Positions 1 through 7,679 are shown, numbered from the stretch's first letter. The stretch: DNA of 13,567 bases from Gemmatimonadota bacterium (GCA_016180765.1 JACPAP010000278.1:1-13567); one strand, 5' to 3'. The notes: generated by a model not told the origin, from the letters alone. Numbers and translations are program-made.

Positions 1-303
1 CTCCTCTACGCGCTGTCGGCCGTGGCCTTCTTTACGCTGACCGGGGTCCCGCCGTTCGGCCGGGGGTCGATCGAATCCATCGTGGCCCGGCAGACGCTGG
101 GCCACGTGCCGGACGTCAAGGCGTTCCGGGACGACGTGCCCGACTCGTTGCTGGACGTCCTCACGAAGGGAGCCGCCCGATCCCCGGGCGAGCGGTTCGC
201 CAGCGCGGCCGAATACGCAGCGGCTCTTTATCGGAGTTTGCAGCCGTGGTGGGCGCGACCCCTCGCGGCGCTGCGAGCGTCGCTGCCGGGAACCGAGCGT
301 TGA
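1..303 (+). CDS. Serine/threonine protein kinase, C-terminal fragment (5' end outside window)
   Basis: The frame is open from base 1 and ends at TGA 301-303, leaving the last 100 residues of a Hanks-type Ser/Thr kinase. It opens with LLYALSAVAFFTLTGVPPF, which corresponds to the kinase subdomain IX helix (usual form DIYALGAVAYFMLTGxPPF). It then follows the usual C-lobe course: a region ending in DDVPDSLLDVLTKGAARSP and the subdomain XI arginine motif in SPGERFASAAEYAAAL. The protein stops about 25 residues after the kinase fold, so there is no C-terminal sensor or transmembrane segment. The ATP site and catalytic loop lie outside the window, so activity cannot be judged. The next gene overlaps its stop codon by 4 nt, suggesting translational coupling. 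The family is secure; the substrate is unknown. Confidence 0.85.
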   Translation, partial: LLYALSAVAFFTLTGVPPFGRGSIESIVARQTLGHVPDVKAFRDDVPDSLLDVLTKGAARSPGERFASAAEYAAALYRSLQPWWARPLAALRASLPGTER

Positions 304-755
304 GGAAGATCGAGCATCGGATGCTGCTCATGGGTTGCGGCGCGCAAGCGCCCACGCCTGCGGCGGCGCCGGCGGTCTTTCCCCGCTCCCCCGGCACGCT
401 CTACCACCGTGTAGGCGGCTACGATGCGCTGGCAGCTATGGTGGACGACTTCCTGGGGCGGATGCTCCAGGATCCCCAAATCGAACCGTTCTTCCGAGAC
501 CTTCAGACCGGGGAGAAGCAGCGGGTCCGCCAGATGCTGGTGGACCAGCTGTGCGAGGCGACCGGTGGCCCCTGCGTGTACGTGGGCAAGGACATGAAGA
601 CGGCCCACACGGGGTTGGAAATCAACGAGCAGGACTGGACCAGGGCGGTGGGGCACCTGGTGGCGACCCTCGAGCTGTTCCGCGTGCCGGCGAAGGAGCG
701 GGAGGAGCTGCTCTCAGCGGTCGCCGGGTTGAAGGATCAGATCGTAGGGCAATGA
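300..755 (+). CDS. Truncated haemoglobin, group I type, possible lipoprotein
   Basis: This is a small 2-on-2 haemoglobin (about 151 aa), a family that binds O2, NO or CO through haem. The globin body starts at LYHRVGGYDALAAMVDDFL and continues with DPQIEPFF and ATGGPCVYVGKDMKTAH. The proximal haem ligand is His103 (F8) in the TAHTGLEI segment. Where mycobacterial HbN has Phe-Tyr at B9-B10, this protein has Phe51-Leu52, so the usual distal tyrosine is absent. Start choice: TTG 300 overlaps the upstream stop as TTGA, has GGGAA 7 nt before it and gives a basic N-terminus (RKIEHR). ATG 321 follows GAGGAA at a long spacing of 13 nt. With the TTG start, Cys13 follows LLMG, which resembles a lipobox, but the hydrophobic stretch is short for a signal peptide. 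Export is therefore inferred, not shown. Coupling to a kinase gene is unusual for this family. Confidence 0.85.
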   Translation: MRKIEHRMLLMGCGAQAPTPAAAPAVFPRSPGTLYHRVGGYDALAAMVDDFLGRMLQDPQIEPFFRDLQTGEKQRVRQMLVDQLCEATGGPCVYVGKDMKTAHTGLEINEQDWTRAVGHLVATLELFRVPAKEREELLSAVAGLKDQIVGQ

Positions 756-756
756 G

Positions 757-784
757 GAGGTGGGTGGCGGGCGCTGGGTGCCGG
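757..784. repeat. Short heptad repeat, four units of GxGxxGG
   Basis: Four consecutive 7-bp units fit GxGxxGG: GAGGTGG, GTGGCGG, GCGCTGG and GTGCCGG. They begin directly after the haemoglobin stop codon. No clear inverted partner follows. The period matches the heptad arms at 11467-11494 and 12371-12453. Confidence 0.4.
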
Positions 785-808
785 GTCATGTGGACCGGAG
801 CCTGCGCC

Positions 809-837
809 TTGACAAGCCATTGAGCAAGCGGTATCTG
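809..837 (+). promoter_or_regulatory. Sigma70-type promoter for the TonB receptor/oxidase/amidase run
   Basis: A perfect -35 box TTGACA (809-814) is followed by exactly 17 nt and a -10 box TATCTG (832-837). The predicted start near 844 leaves a leader of about 50 nt before ATG 895. GAGGAG at 883-888, 6 nt before that ATG, is a good Shine-Dalgarno site. This is the best promoter in the window. It separates the haemoglobin gene from the downstream run. Confidence 0.65.
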
Positions 838-894
838 CCTATCGACGTACCTACCGGTCGCACAGCGGACCAACCTTTCGACGAGGAGACTCTT

Positions 895-1074
895 ATGGTC
901 TTCCCTGGCGCGCGGTTCCTGTCGTTCGCCGCGTTGGCCGCCGTTCTGTACGGCGTTCCGGCGCACGCGCAAGTCACAGGGGGTCGGATCACGGGTGCGG
1001 TGCGAGACGCCCGCGGCGACGCGGTGCGAGGAGCCACCGTCACCGTCACCAACCAGGCCACGGGGCTGGCCTAG
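895..1074 (+). CDS. N-terminal fragment of the TonB-dependent receptor: signal peptide and start of regulatory-like domain
   Basis: ATG 895 has a strong Shine-Dalgarno site 6 nt upstream and lies below a clear promoter. It encodes a Sec signal peptide with a hydrophobic core (FLSFAALAAVLYGV) and an AHA cleavage site near residue 25. The start of a CarboxypepD_reg-like beta-sandwich follows: GGRITGAVRDARGDAV, then GATVTVTNQATGLA. The frame stops at TAG 1072-1074, in the middle of this domain. The rest of the domain and the receptor continue in another frame. This is therefore not an independent gene but the broken 5' end of the receptor, unless the break is a sequencing or assembly error. Confidence 0.75.
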   Translation: MVFPGARFLSFAALAAVLYGVPAHAQVTGGRITGAVRDARGDAVRGATVTVTNQATGLA

Positions 1075-1121
1075 CCCCGGCCGCCTACACCGTCGTCGCG
1101 TCGCTGCCGGGCCAGCAGCGG

Positions 1122-3503
1122 GTGTCCCAGAGAGACGTTCAGGTCCCGGCGGGGGCGACGGTCACAGTGGACCTCACGCTGCAGCCCCTGGTGCTCGAAG
1201 AGATCACCGTCACGGCCATGCTCCGTGAGCAGGCGCTGGCCGCCGTGCCCTTCTCGATTGCCGCCCCCACCGAGGAGGTCCTGCGCCTTCGCGGGGCGGA
1301 CAATATCGAGGCCATCGCGGCCAACGTGGCCGGGTTCAGCGTGCAGAACCTGGGTCCCGGCCAGAGCCAGATCGCCATGCGCGGAGCCTCCTCCGGCCAG
1401 ATCGCCCGGGACCAGCCTGGCGTCAAGGAAGAGGTGGGCGCCTACCTGGACGATGCGCCGGTGTCCCTGTCGTTGTTTACGCCGGACCTCGATCTGTTCG
1501 ACATATCCCGCGTGGAAGTGCTGCGGGGTCCCCAGGGCACCCTGTTCGGCTCGGGCTCGCTGTCCGGGACGGTGCGGTACATCAGCAACCAACCCGAGCT
1601 GGGGGTGAGCAGAACCTTCGGGGAGGTGGGGGTCAACTGGATTGACGGGGGAGCTCCGGGCAATAGCGCCAAGCTCGGCTTCAATGTGCCGCTGGGTAAC
1701 AAGGCGGCGTTCCGGGTGGTGGGCTATAGCAACGCGCTGGGCGGGTGGATGGACGCGGTGCAGCCCAATCTCAAGGTCAACGAGAACGTGAACAGCAGCA
1801 ACCGGACCGGCGTCCGGGCCGCGATCCGGCTTGCCCCCACCGAGCGCTTCAGCGTCACGCCGCGCGTGGTGTTCCAGCGCGTGAAGGCGGACGGCTGGAA
1901 TCGCATCGACGCGTTCAACATCCTGGCCAATCCCTACACCACCACGCGACCCAAGGTGACCCTGGGCGAGCGGCAGCTGTTCACCCAGATGGAGGAGCCG
2001 TTCACCGATGACTTCCTGATCGGGGACCTGAACCTGCGATACTACTTTGGACCCGTGCACCTGACCTCGATCACCTCCTACACCTACCGCAACATCCTGG
2101 TGGTACGCGATGCGACCGCCCTCACGGGCAGTATTACGGGCGGGAGCATCGGTCTGCCGGAGAACATCTACACGATCGACGGGCCGCTCGACGATTCCAC
2201 CCGGTCCAAGGTGTGGACCCAGGAGCTGCGTCTGTCGGGCGCGCAGGGCGACCTCCGGTGGGTGGTGGGCGGTTTCTACAGCTCCAACAAGCGTGACTAC
2301 GCCCAGGACCTCTACGTGGCTGGGTTTGACGCGCTCGCGGCACCCATCCTCGGGGCTCCCGTTGGCTTCACCAAGGGACTGCGCGCGCCCGTGGATCACC
2401 TGTTCTGGTCAGACCTTTCCTACGACCTGAAGCAATACGCCGCCTTCGGCGAAGCGACCCTGTCTGTGGGTCCGCAGCTCGAGCTCACCGCCGGCGTGCG
2501 CTACTACAACTTCGACGAGGAGCGCGATCAGATCTTCGATGGCATCTTCGGGAACGACAACAACGGTACGTCGCTGGTGCAGCAACCTGGCGACACAAAG
2601 GCCGATGGCGTGGCGCCGCGCTTCATCGCCAGCTTCAAGGTATCCGACGCGGTGACCCTGAACGCCCAGGCCTCGCAGGGGTTCCGGCTTGGCGGAATCA
2701 ACGACCCCCTCAACGTGCCGCTCTGCACCCCCGAGGACCTGGCCACGTTCAGCAACCTTCCGTCGTGGAAGGATGAAAAAGCGTGGAACTACGAAGCGGG
2801 GGTCAAGTCTCGACTCGCCGGCGGTCGCGCGTCCATCAACCTGTCGGGCTTCTACATGGACATCCGCGACCTCCAGCTGACCGTGACGGCAGGGTCGTGC
2901 TCGTCCAGGTTGATCCTCAACGTGCCGAAGGCTCGGAGCGCGGGCGTGGAGGCGGAGATTACGGCCAGCGCGAACGACAACCTCGACTTTTCTGTCTCGG
3001 CCAGCTACACCGACTCCAAGCTGCGCTCGACGCTGACCGACGGGGCCGGGAATGTGTTGCCCGGCATCGAGGAAGGCAACCGCTTGCCCACCGTGCCGCA
3101 GTTCCAGGGGACCGCTGCTGCGACATACGGTTGGGACGTTACCCCGGGGACACGGGCCTTCATCAGCGTCAGCGATCAGTACAAGGGCTCGCGCTACACC
3201 CTCATTGACGACTTGGCTTCCGGGTACGGCACGGTGGACCTGAACTCGTTCGCCCCGAACACCATCGGCGGGCCGCTGACGCAGTCCAGGTTCACGTTCG
3301 ATCCCGAGCTGCCGGCGTACAACCTGGTCAACCTGCGCGTCGGCCTGATTCGCGAGAATTGGGAGATTGCGGTCTTCGGCAACAACTTGATCGACGAGCG
3401 GGCCTTCCTCGGCCTCGACCGGGAGCGGGGGAAACGCGCGCGCGTGGGCTATTTGACCAACCAGCCGCGGACCGTGGGGGTGACGCTCCGGTTCAATTAC
3501 TGA
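1122..3503 (+). CDS. TonB-dependent outer-membrane receptor, main body (frameshifted from its signal peptide)
   Basis: TonB-dependent receptors are 22-strand outer-membrane barrels with a plug; they import substrates using TonB/ExbBD energy. The open frame starts at 1071 with LAPAAYTVVASLPG, the second half of a CarboxypepD_reg-like domain. GTG 1122 is only the first formal start codon. A TonB-box-like EEITVTA follows, then the plug (AIAANVAGFSVQNLGPGQ, MRGASS, YLDDAP, ISRVEVLRGPQGTLFGSGS, RYISNQP). The barrel has typical alternating strands such as YAAFGEATLSV and AWNYEAGVKSRL, and ends in TVGVTLRFNY with a terminal aromatic residue. The size (about 810 aa from 1071) is normal. Translated from 1122 alone it would lack a signal peptide and could not reach the outer membrane. 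The oxidase gene starts 14 nt downstream. The plug and barrel resemble alpha-proteobacterial 'iron complex receptor' types, but the ligand cannot be deduced. Confidence 0.9.
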   Translation: MSQRDVQVPAGATVTVDLTLQPLVLEEITVTAMLREQALAAVPFSIAAPTEEVLRLRGADNIEAIAANVAGFSVQNLGPGQSQIAMRGASSGQIARDQPGVKEEVGAYLDDAPVSLSLFTPDLDLFDISRVEVLRGPQGTLFGSGSLSGTVRYISNQPELGVSRTFGEVGVNWIDGGAPGNSAKLGFNVPLGNKAAFRVVGYSNALGGWMDAVQPNLKVNENVNSSNRTGVRAAIRLAPTERFSVTPRVVFQRVKADGWNRIDAFNILANPYTTTRPKVTLGERQLFTQMEEPFTDDFLIGDLNLRYYFGPVHLTSITSYTYRNILVVRDATALTGSITGGSIGLPENIYTIDGPLDDSTRSKVWTQELRLSGAQGDLRWVVGGFYSSNKRDYAQDLYVAGFDALAAPILGAPVGFTKGLRAPVDHLFWSDLSYDLKQYAAFGEATLSVGPQLELTAGVRYYNFDEERDQIFDGIFGNDNNGTSLVQQPGDTKADGVAPRFIASFKVSDAVTLNAQASQGFRLGGINDPLNVPLCTPEDLATFSNLPSWKDEKAWNYEAGVKSRLAGGRASINLSGFYMDIRDLQLTVTAGSCSSRLILNVPKARSAGVEAEITASANDNLDFSVSASYTDSKLRSTLTDGAGNVLPGIEEGNRLPTVPQFQGTAAATYGWDVTPGTRAFISVSDQYKGSRYTLIDDLASGYGTVDLNSFAPNTIGGPLTQSRFTFDPELPAYNLVNLRVGLIRENWEIAVFGNNLIDERAFLGLDRERGKRARVGYLTNQPRTVGVTLRFNY

Positions 3504-3517
3504 GTGCCGGTGAGCGA

Positions 3518-4771
3518 ATGAAGACGACGCGCCGTCGATTCGTTCGGACGGCGGCAGCCGGGGTGTTGAGCGCGGTGCTCGGGCCGAGGCTCGCCCGCGG
3601 CCAGGCCCCGGCCGCAGCCACGGGCAGCGAGTTCGACGTCGCGGTCGTGGGAGCTGGCGTCTTCGGCTCCTGGACGGCCTACCACCTGCAGCGCGCCGGT
3701 CGTCGGGTCGCGCTGATCGACGCCTATGGGGCCGGCAACGCCCGCGGGAGCTCGGGCGGGCAGAGCCGGGTGATCCGCATGGGCTACGGCGACCAGGAAA
3801 TCTACACCCGCTGGTCGATGCGCTCGCTGGAGCAGTGGAAGACGCTGCTTCGGCGCTCGGCGCAGGCCGGGCAGTTCCAGCGGTCCGGTGTGCTCTGGAT
3901 GGCGCGCGAGCAGGATCCGCTGACAACGAAGACGCTCGAGACCCTCGGGCGGCTCGGCGTGAGCCACGAGCGCCTCGACCGCTCCCAGCTCGAACAGCGC
4001 TGGCCGCAGGTCGACTTCGGCCCCATCACCTGGGCTATCCACGAGCCGGAAAGCGGATTCCTGGCGGCGTTCCACGTGGTCCAGACCGTCGCCAACCTGG
4101 CCGTGGCCGGCGGCGCCGTCTATATGCAGGAGAGCGTCCTGCCGCCGGCGGGCACAGGGGGGCTGACCGCCGTCGTGACCCGCTCCGGCAAGACCGTCTC
4201 CGCCAAGACATTCGTGTTCGCGTGCGGCCCCTGGCTCCCTAAGCTGTTTCCCAACCTCCTCGGCGAGCGGATCTTCCCGACGCGGCAGGAGGTCTTCTAC
4301 TTCGGCGTGCCCGCAGGCGACGATCGCTTCCATTCGGCGGCCCTGCCCGTCTGGGTGGACTTCGCGGAACAGATCTACGGCATCCCGGACTTCAAGGGCC
4401 GCGGTTTCAAGGCCGCCCTCGACCAGCATGGCCCAGCCGTCGATCCGGACTCGCTCGAGCGGGTCCCGACCGCCGAGACGATGGCGCGCGTCCGCGAATT
4501 CGTCAGCCGTCGGTTCCCCGCGCTCAGGGACGCGCCGATCGTAGCGTCCGAGGTGTGCCAGTACGAGAACACGTCGAACGGTGACTTCCTGATCGATCGG
4601 CACCCGGAGTTGCCCAACGTCTGGCTGGTGGGCGGCGGCTCGGGCCATGGCTTCAAACACGGGCCTGCGCTGGGGGAGTACGTTGCGGCGCGGATCGGCG
4701 ACGGGAAGCCGGTCGAGAATAAGTTCAGCCTCGCCACCAAGCAGACGGTCCAGAAACGGACGGTTTTCTGA
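3518..4771 (+). CDS. Tat-exported FAD-dependent amine oxidase, monomeric sarcosine oxidase/N-methyltryptophan oxidase type
   Basis: Enzymes of this DAO-superfamily branch oxidise secondary or N-methyl amines with FAD and O2, giving an imine (then aldehyde and amine) and H2O2. The start at ATG 3518 yields a Tat signal, TRRRFVR (residues 4-10), followed by a hydrophobic stretch to about residue 28. The FAD dinucleotide motif is VVGAGVFG (Gly45, Gly47, Gly50). GGQSRVIRMGYG matches the MSOX region around Arg49/Arg52, though the MSOX His45 position is Gly80. GFKAALDQHG places Lys298 at the O2-activating lysine of MSOX (Lys265). CQYENT supplies Cys347 at the covalent-flavin cysteine (MSOX Cys315), followed by FLIDRHPELPNVW and GGSGHGFKHGP. 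The length of 417 aa fits family size plus a signal. Characterised relatives are cytoplasmic, so export is notable. The gene lies between the receptor and the amidase. The substrate is unknown. Confidence 0.88.
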   Translation: MKTTRRRFVRTAAAGVLSAVLGPRLARGQAPAAATGSEFDVAVVGAGVFGSWTAYHLQRAGRRVALIDAYGAGNARGSSGGQSRVIRMGYGDQEIYTRWSMRSLEQWKTLLRRSAQAGQFQRSGVLWMAREQDPLTTKTLETLGRLGVSHERLDRSQLEQRWPQVDFGPITWAIHEPESGFLAAFHVVQTVANLAVAGGAVYMQESVLPPAGTGGLTAVVTRSGKTVSAKTFVFACGPWLPKLFPNLLGERIFPTRQEVFYFGVPAGDDRFHSAALPVWVDFAEQIYGIPDFKGRGFKAALDQHGPAVDPDSLERVPTAETMARVREFVSRRFPALRDAPIVASEVCQYENTSNGDFLIDRHPELPNVWLVGGGSGHGFKHGPALGEYVAARIGDGKPVENKFSLATKQTVQKRTVF

Positions 4772-4779
4772 AGCCGGGT

Positions 4780-5610
4780 GTGGCCGCCGTGCGCATCGCC
4801 CTCGCCCAGCAACATTGTTCGCCCGACCGTTCGGACAACCTCAAGCGGGCCCTCCGCGCCATGGACCAGGCCCGCGACCTCGGCGCAGAGCTGGTGGTCT
4901 TCGCCGAGTTGGCGGTCCACCGGTTCTTCCCCCAGCACCAGCGCTTCCTGGAAGCGGCGTCGCTCGCCGAGACGATCCCCGGGCCTACCACGACGGCAGT
5001 CGCCGCCAAGGCCAAGGCACTCGGGATGGTCACCGTATTCAACACCTACGAGGTGGATGCGTCCGGCCGCTGTTACGACAGCTCCCCGGTGTTCGACGCC
5101 GACGGCTCGCTGCTGGGCGTCACGCGCATGCTGCATATCACGGACTACGCCTGTTTCCATGAGCGGGCCTACTACGCCCCGGGCGACCGCGGAGCGCCGG
5201 TGTACGCCACCCGCGTAGGGCGGGTGGGCGCCGCCATCTGCTACGACCGCCATTATCCGGAATACATGCGGGCGCTGGCCCTGGCGGGGGCCCAACTGGT
5301 GGCGATCCCCCAGGCGGGTGCGGTGGACGAGTGGCCGGAAGGTCTCTACGAGGCGGAGGTCCGGACTGCCGCCTTCCAGAACGGCTACTACGTGGCGCTC
5401 TGCAATCGCGTCGGCGCGGAAGAGAAGCTCACCTTCGCGGGAGAGTCGTTCGTGGTGGACCCGGAGGGCCAGGTGATGGCGCGGGGGAAGAAGCTGGCGG
5501 ACGACCTGGTGGTGGCGGACATCGACTTCAGGTGCTGCGAGACCTCCACGGCGCGCCGGCTGTTCTGGCGGGACCGGCGGCCCGAGCTCTACCGGGAGTG
5601 GTTCGGCTAG
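4780..5610 (+). CDS. Carbon-nitrogen hydrolase (nitrilase superfamily amidase), catalytic Lys replaced by Met
   Basis: Nitrilase-superfamily amidases cleave non-peptide C-N bonds (N-carbamoyl compounds, omega-amides) through a Glu-Lys-Cys triad. Glu43 is in VVFAEL, Cys154 in AAICYDRHYPE, and the structural Glu128 in CFHERAYYAPGD. The lysine normally in RKMHIPD is Met117 here (TRMLHITD, codon ATG). The remaining fold landmarks are present: IALAQ at the start, IPGPTT, and AFQNGYYVALCNRVG with GESFVVDPEG near the end. The overall pattern is nearest to N-carbamoylputrescine amidase and beta-ureidopropionase groups, but no specific function should be transferred. The start is GTG 4780, 8 nt after the oxidase stop; GTG 4789 is an alternative. 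There is no signal peptide, so it should act in the cytoplasm. The 276 aa length is normal. Confidence 0.88.
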   Translation: MAAVRIALAQQHCSPDRSDNLKRALRAMDQARDLGAELVVFAELAVHRFFPQHQRFLEAASLAETIPGPTTTAVAAKAKALGMVTVFNTYEVDASGRCYDSSPVFDADGSLLGVTRMLHITDYACFHERAYYAPGDRGAPVYATRVGRVGAAICYDRHYPEYMRALALAGAQLVAIPQAGAVDEWPEGLYEAEVRTAAFQNGYYVALCNRVGAEEKLTFAGESFVVDPEGQVMARGKKLADDLVVADIDFRCCETSTARRLFWRDRRPELYREWFG

Positions 5611-5655
5611 CCACCAGGGGCGATGAGAGCGTCCGCGGGTCCCAGAGGGCGCGTT

Positions 5656-5674
5656 AGTGCCTCGGCCGTGCACT
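5656..5674. terminator. Weak hairpin in the 75-nt convergent spacer
   Basis: AGTGC (5656-5660) pairs with GCACT (5670-5674) around a 9-nt loop. It lies between the amidase stop (5610) and the kinase stop on the other strand (5686). There is no T-tract on either side, so intrinsic termination is only possible. Nothing else is visible in this spacer. Confidence 0.2.
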
Positions 5675-5685
5675 CCTGCCCCACT

Positions 5686-6633
<948 letters not shown>

Positions 6634-6742
6634 ATGCGCTATAAACTACCGACGCACCGTCCCGCGGCGAGTGCCGTTCCCACGCCGCCGGCCCGGCACG
6701 CGTGACGCAAGCAGCCACCAGTTGGAACGGCACGAGCCTCCC
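6634..6742. promoter_or_regulatory. Divergent promoter region with overlapping -10-like boxes
   Basis: This spacer separates the kinase (-) from the alpha/beta hydrolase (+). On the minus strand TATAGC (6643 down to 6638) sits 4 nt before the kinase ATG. On the plus strand TATAAA (6640-6645) overlaps it. No good -35 box is seen for either. In such GC-rich DNA the AT-rich patch stands out, but promoter activity is inferred. Confidence 0.35.
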
Positions 6743-7546
6743 GTGACCGACGACGTGGTTCTGTTGCTTCCCGGCATGACCCTCAACGCGAGCGTATTCC
6801 CGGATTTCGGGATGCGCGCCGTAACCATGGACTTTACCAGGCTGGTGGTAAGTCCCACGGGCTGGTCGGCGGAGCTGGCGACGAAGCGGATGGGGTTCTA
6901 CGTGGAGCGTCTGAGGGAGCAGCTGCAACGCCATCCCGCCTGGTCGGGGGCCGCTCGCCGCGTCGCCGTGGCCCACAGTTTCGGGGGCTTCCTGGCGCTC
7001 GCCTGGCAGGCGGACCGGCCGGGCGATCCGCTGGCCCGGATCGACGGCCTGGTGCTGCTGGGAACCAGCGCAGGGCCCATGTACGACGCGGTGCGACTCC
7101 GCCTCTTCGGGGGTGAGCGGTGGGCGGTGCGGGTACCGGTGGGCACGCTCATGTGGCTGTGGAATCAGCGCGGGCTGACCCAGGCGATCGCGCGCCTCAC
7201 CGCGCCGAACGGGCGGGTCACCGAGGTGGATTTCCGCCGCCTCGGCGTACGCTCGGACCTCGCCATGGGACTCGCCGGGTGGCGCAACACCGACTGGCGG
7301 GCGCGGCGCTCGTATCGCTTCGCGATGCAAGGCTTCGACGTCCGGGATCGCTTGCCCGCGATCACCGTGCCCACGATCGTGCTCCACGGGCCACGGGACA
7401 GCTTCTTTCCTGTTGAGGTCGCCCGCGACCTGGCGCGCCGGCTCCCCCGCGCCGAGCTCCGCGTGGTGCCCGGGGCGGCGCATGCGCTGCCGCTGACGCA
7501 CGGCCACGAAGTCGTCCGTGCTGTCGGGGACCTCATCACGCCGTAG
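6743..7546 (+). CDS. Alpha/beta hydrolase
   Basis: This is a soluble alpha/beta-hydrolase-fold protein of 267 aa from GTG 6743. The catalytic triad can be read: nucleophile Ser79 in AHSFGG (GxSxG-like elbow with Ala in first place), acid Asp219 in VLHGPRDSFFPV, and His247 in GAAHALPLTH. The oxyanion-side strand is VVLLLPGM at the N-terminus. A cap-like helical insert lies between about residues 115 and 200 and includes Trp-rich segments (VGTLMWLWNQ, GWRNTDW). The open frame extends upstream to GTG 6671, but those residues are Arg/Pro-rich and unlike the family, so GTG 6743, immediately before the first beta strand, is preferred. No strong ribosome-binding site is seen. There is no signal peptide. 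An esterase or lipase-like role is likely; the substrate is unknown. It converges on the ABC operon across a large inverted repeat. Confidence 0.85.
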   Translation: MTDDVVLLLPGMTLNASVFPDFGMRAVTMDFTRLVVSPTGWSAELATKRMGFYVERLREQLQRHPAWSGAARRVAVAHSFGGFLALAWQADRPGDPLARIDGLVLLGTSAGPMYDAVRLRLFGGERWAVRVPVGTLMWLWNQRGLTQAIARLTAPNGRVTEVDFRRLGVRSDLAMGLAGWRNTDWRARRSYRFAMQGFDVRDRLPAITVPTIVLHGPRDSFFPVEVARDLARRLPRAELRVVPGAAHALPLTHGHEVVRAVGDLITP

Positions 7547-7551
7547 AACTC

Positions 7552-7667
7552 TCACCGCAGAGATCGCAGAGAACGCAGAGGGCGCAGATCAAGGGCTGGG
7601 TGGTTTTTCACCCTGATCCGATCGAAAGCCTCTGCGTTCTCCGCGCCCTCTGCGCACTCTGCGGTGA
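7552..7667. repeat. Large inverted repeat of 9-bp units between convergent genes, possible bidirectional terminator
   Basis: The left arm (7552-7590) opens with TCACCGCAGAG and repeats CGCAGAG plus two variable bases four times. The right arm (7628-7667) is the reverse complement pattern, ending CTCTGCGGTGA. The outer 11 bp pair perfectly and later units pair with slippage. A smaller inner hairpin (GATCAAGGG at 7587-7595 with CCCTGATC at 7611-7618) sits in the loop region. A run of T (7604-7608) lies between the inner arms. Similar CGCAGAG-type intergenic repeats occur in many environmental genomes as far as I recall. The position between two gene ends fits termination or mRNA 3'-end protection. 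Confidence 0.8.
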
Positions 7668-7679
7668 ATGACGCCGAGG

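Noticed and set aside
1071..2399. Long open frame on the minus strand, opposite the TonB receptor
   Set aside because: It is exactly antisense to a clear receptor gene, its product is His/Gly/Arg-rich with no recognisable motif, and such frames are expected in GC-rich coding DNA.
3359..3517. Upstream extension of the oxidase into the receptor gene
   Set aside because: It overlaps the receptor C-terminus in another frame; ATG 3518 yields a perfect Tat signal.
2409..3926. 505-codon minus-strand open frame across the receptor and oxidase
   Set aside because: It spans the junction of two well-supported plus-strand genes and has no family signature; a GC-bias shadow.
7552..7667. CRISPR-like array
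   Set aside because: Units are 7 bp with 2-bp gaps arranged as inverted arms, with no spacers of CRISPR length and no cas genes nearby.
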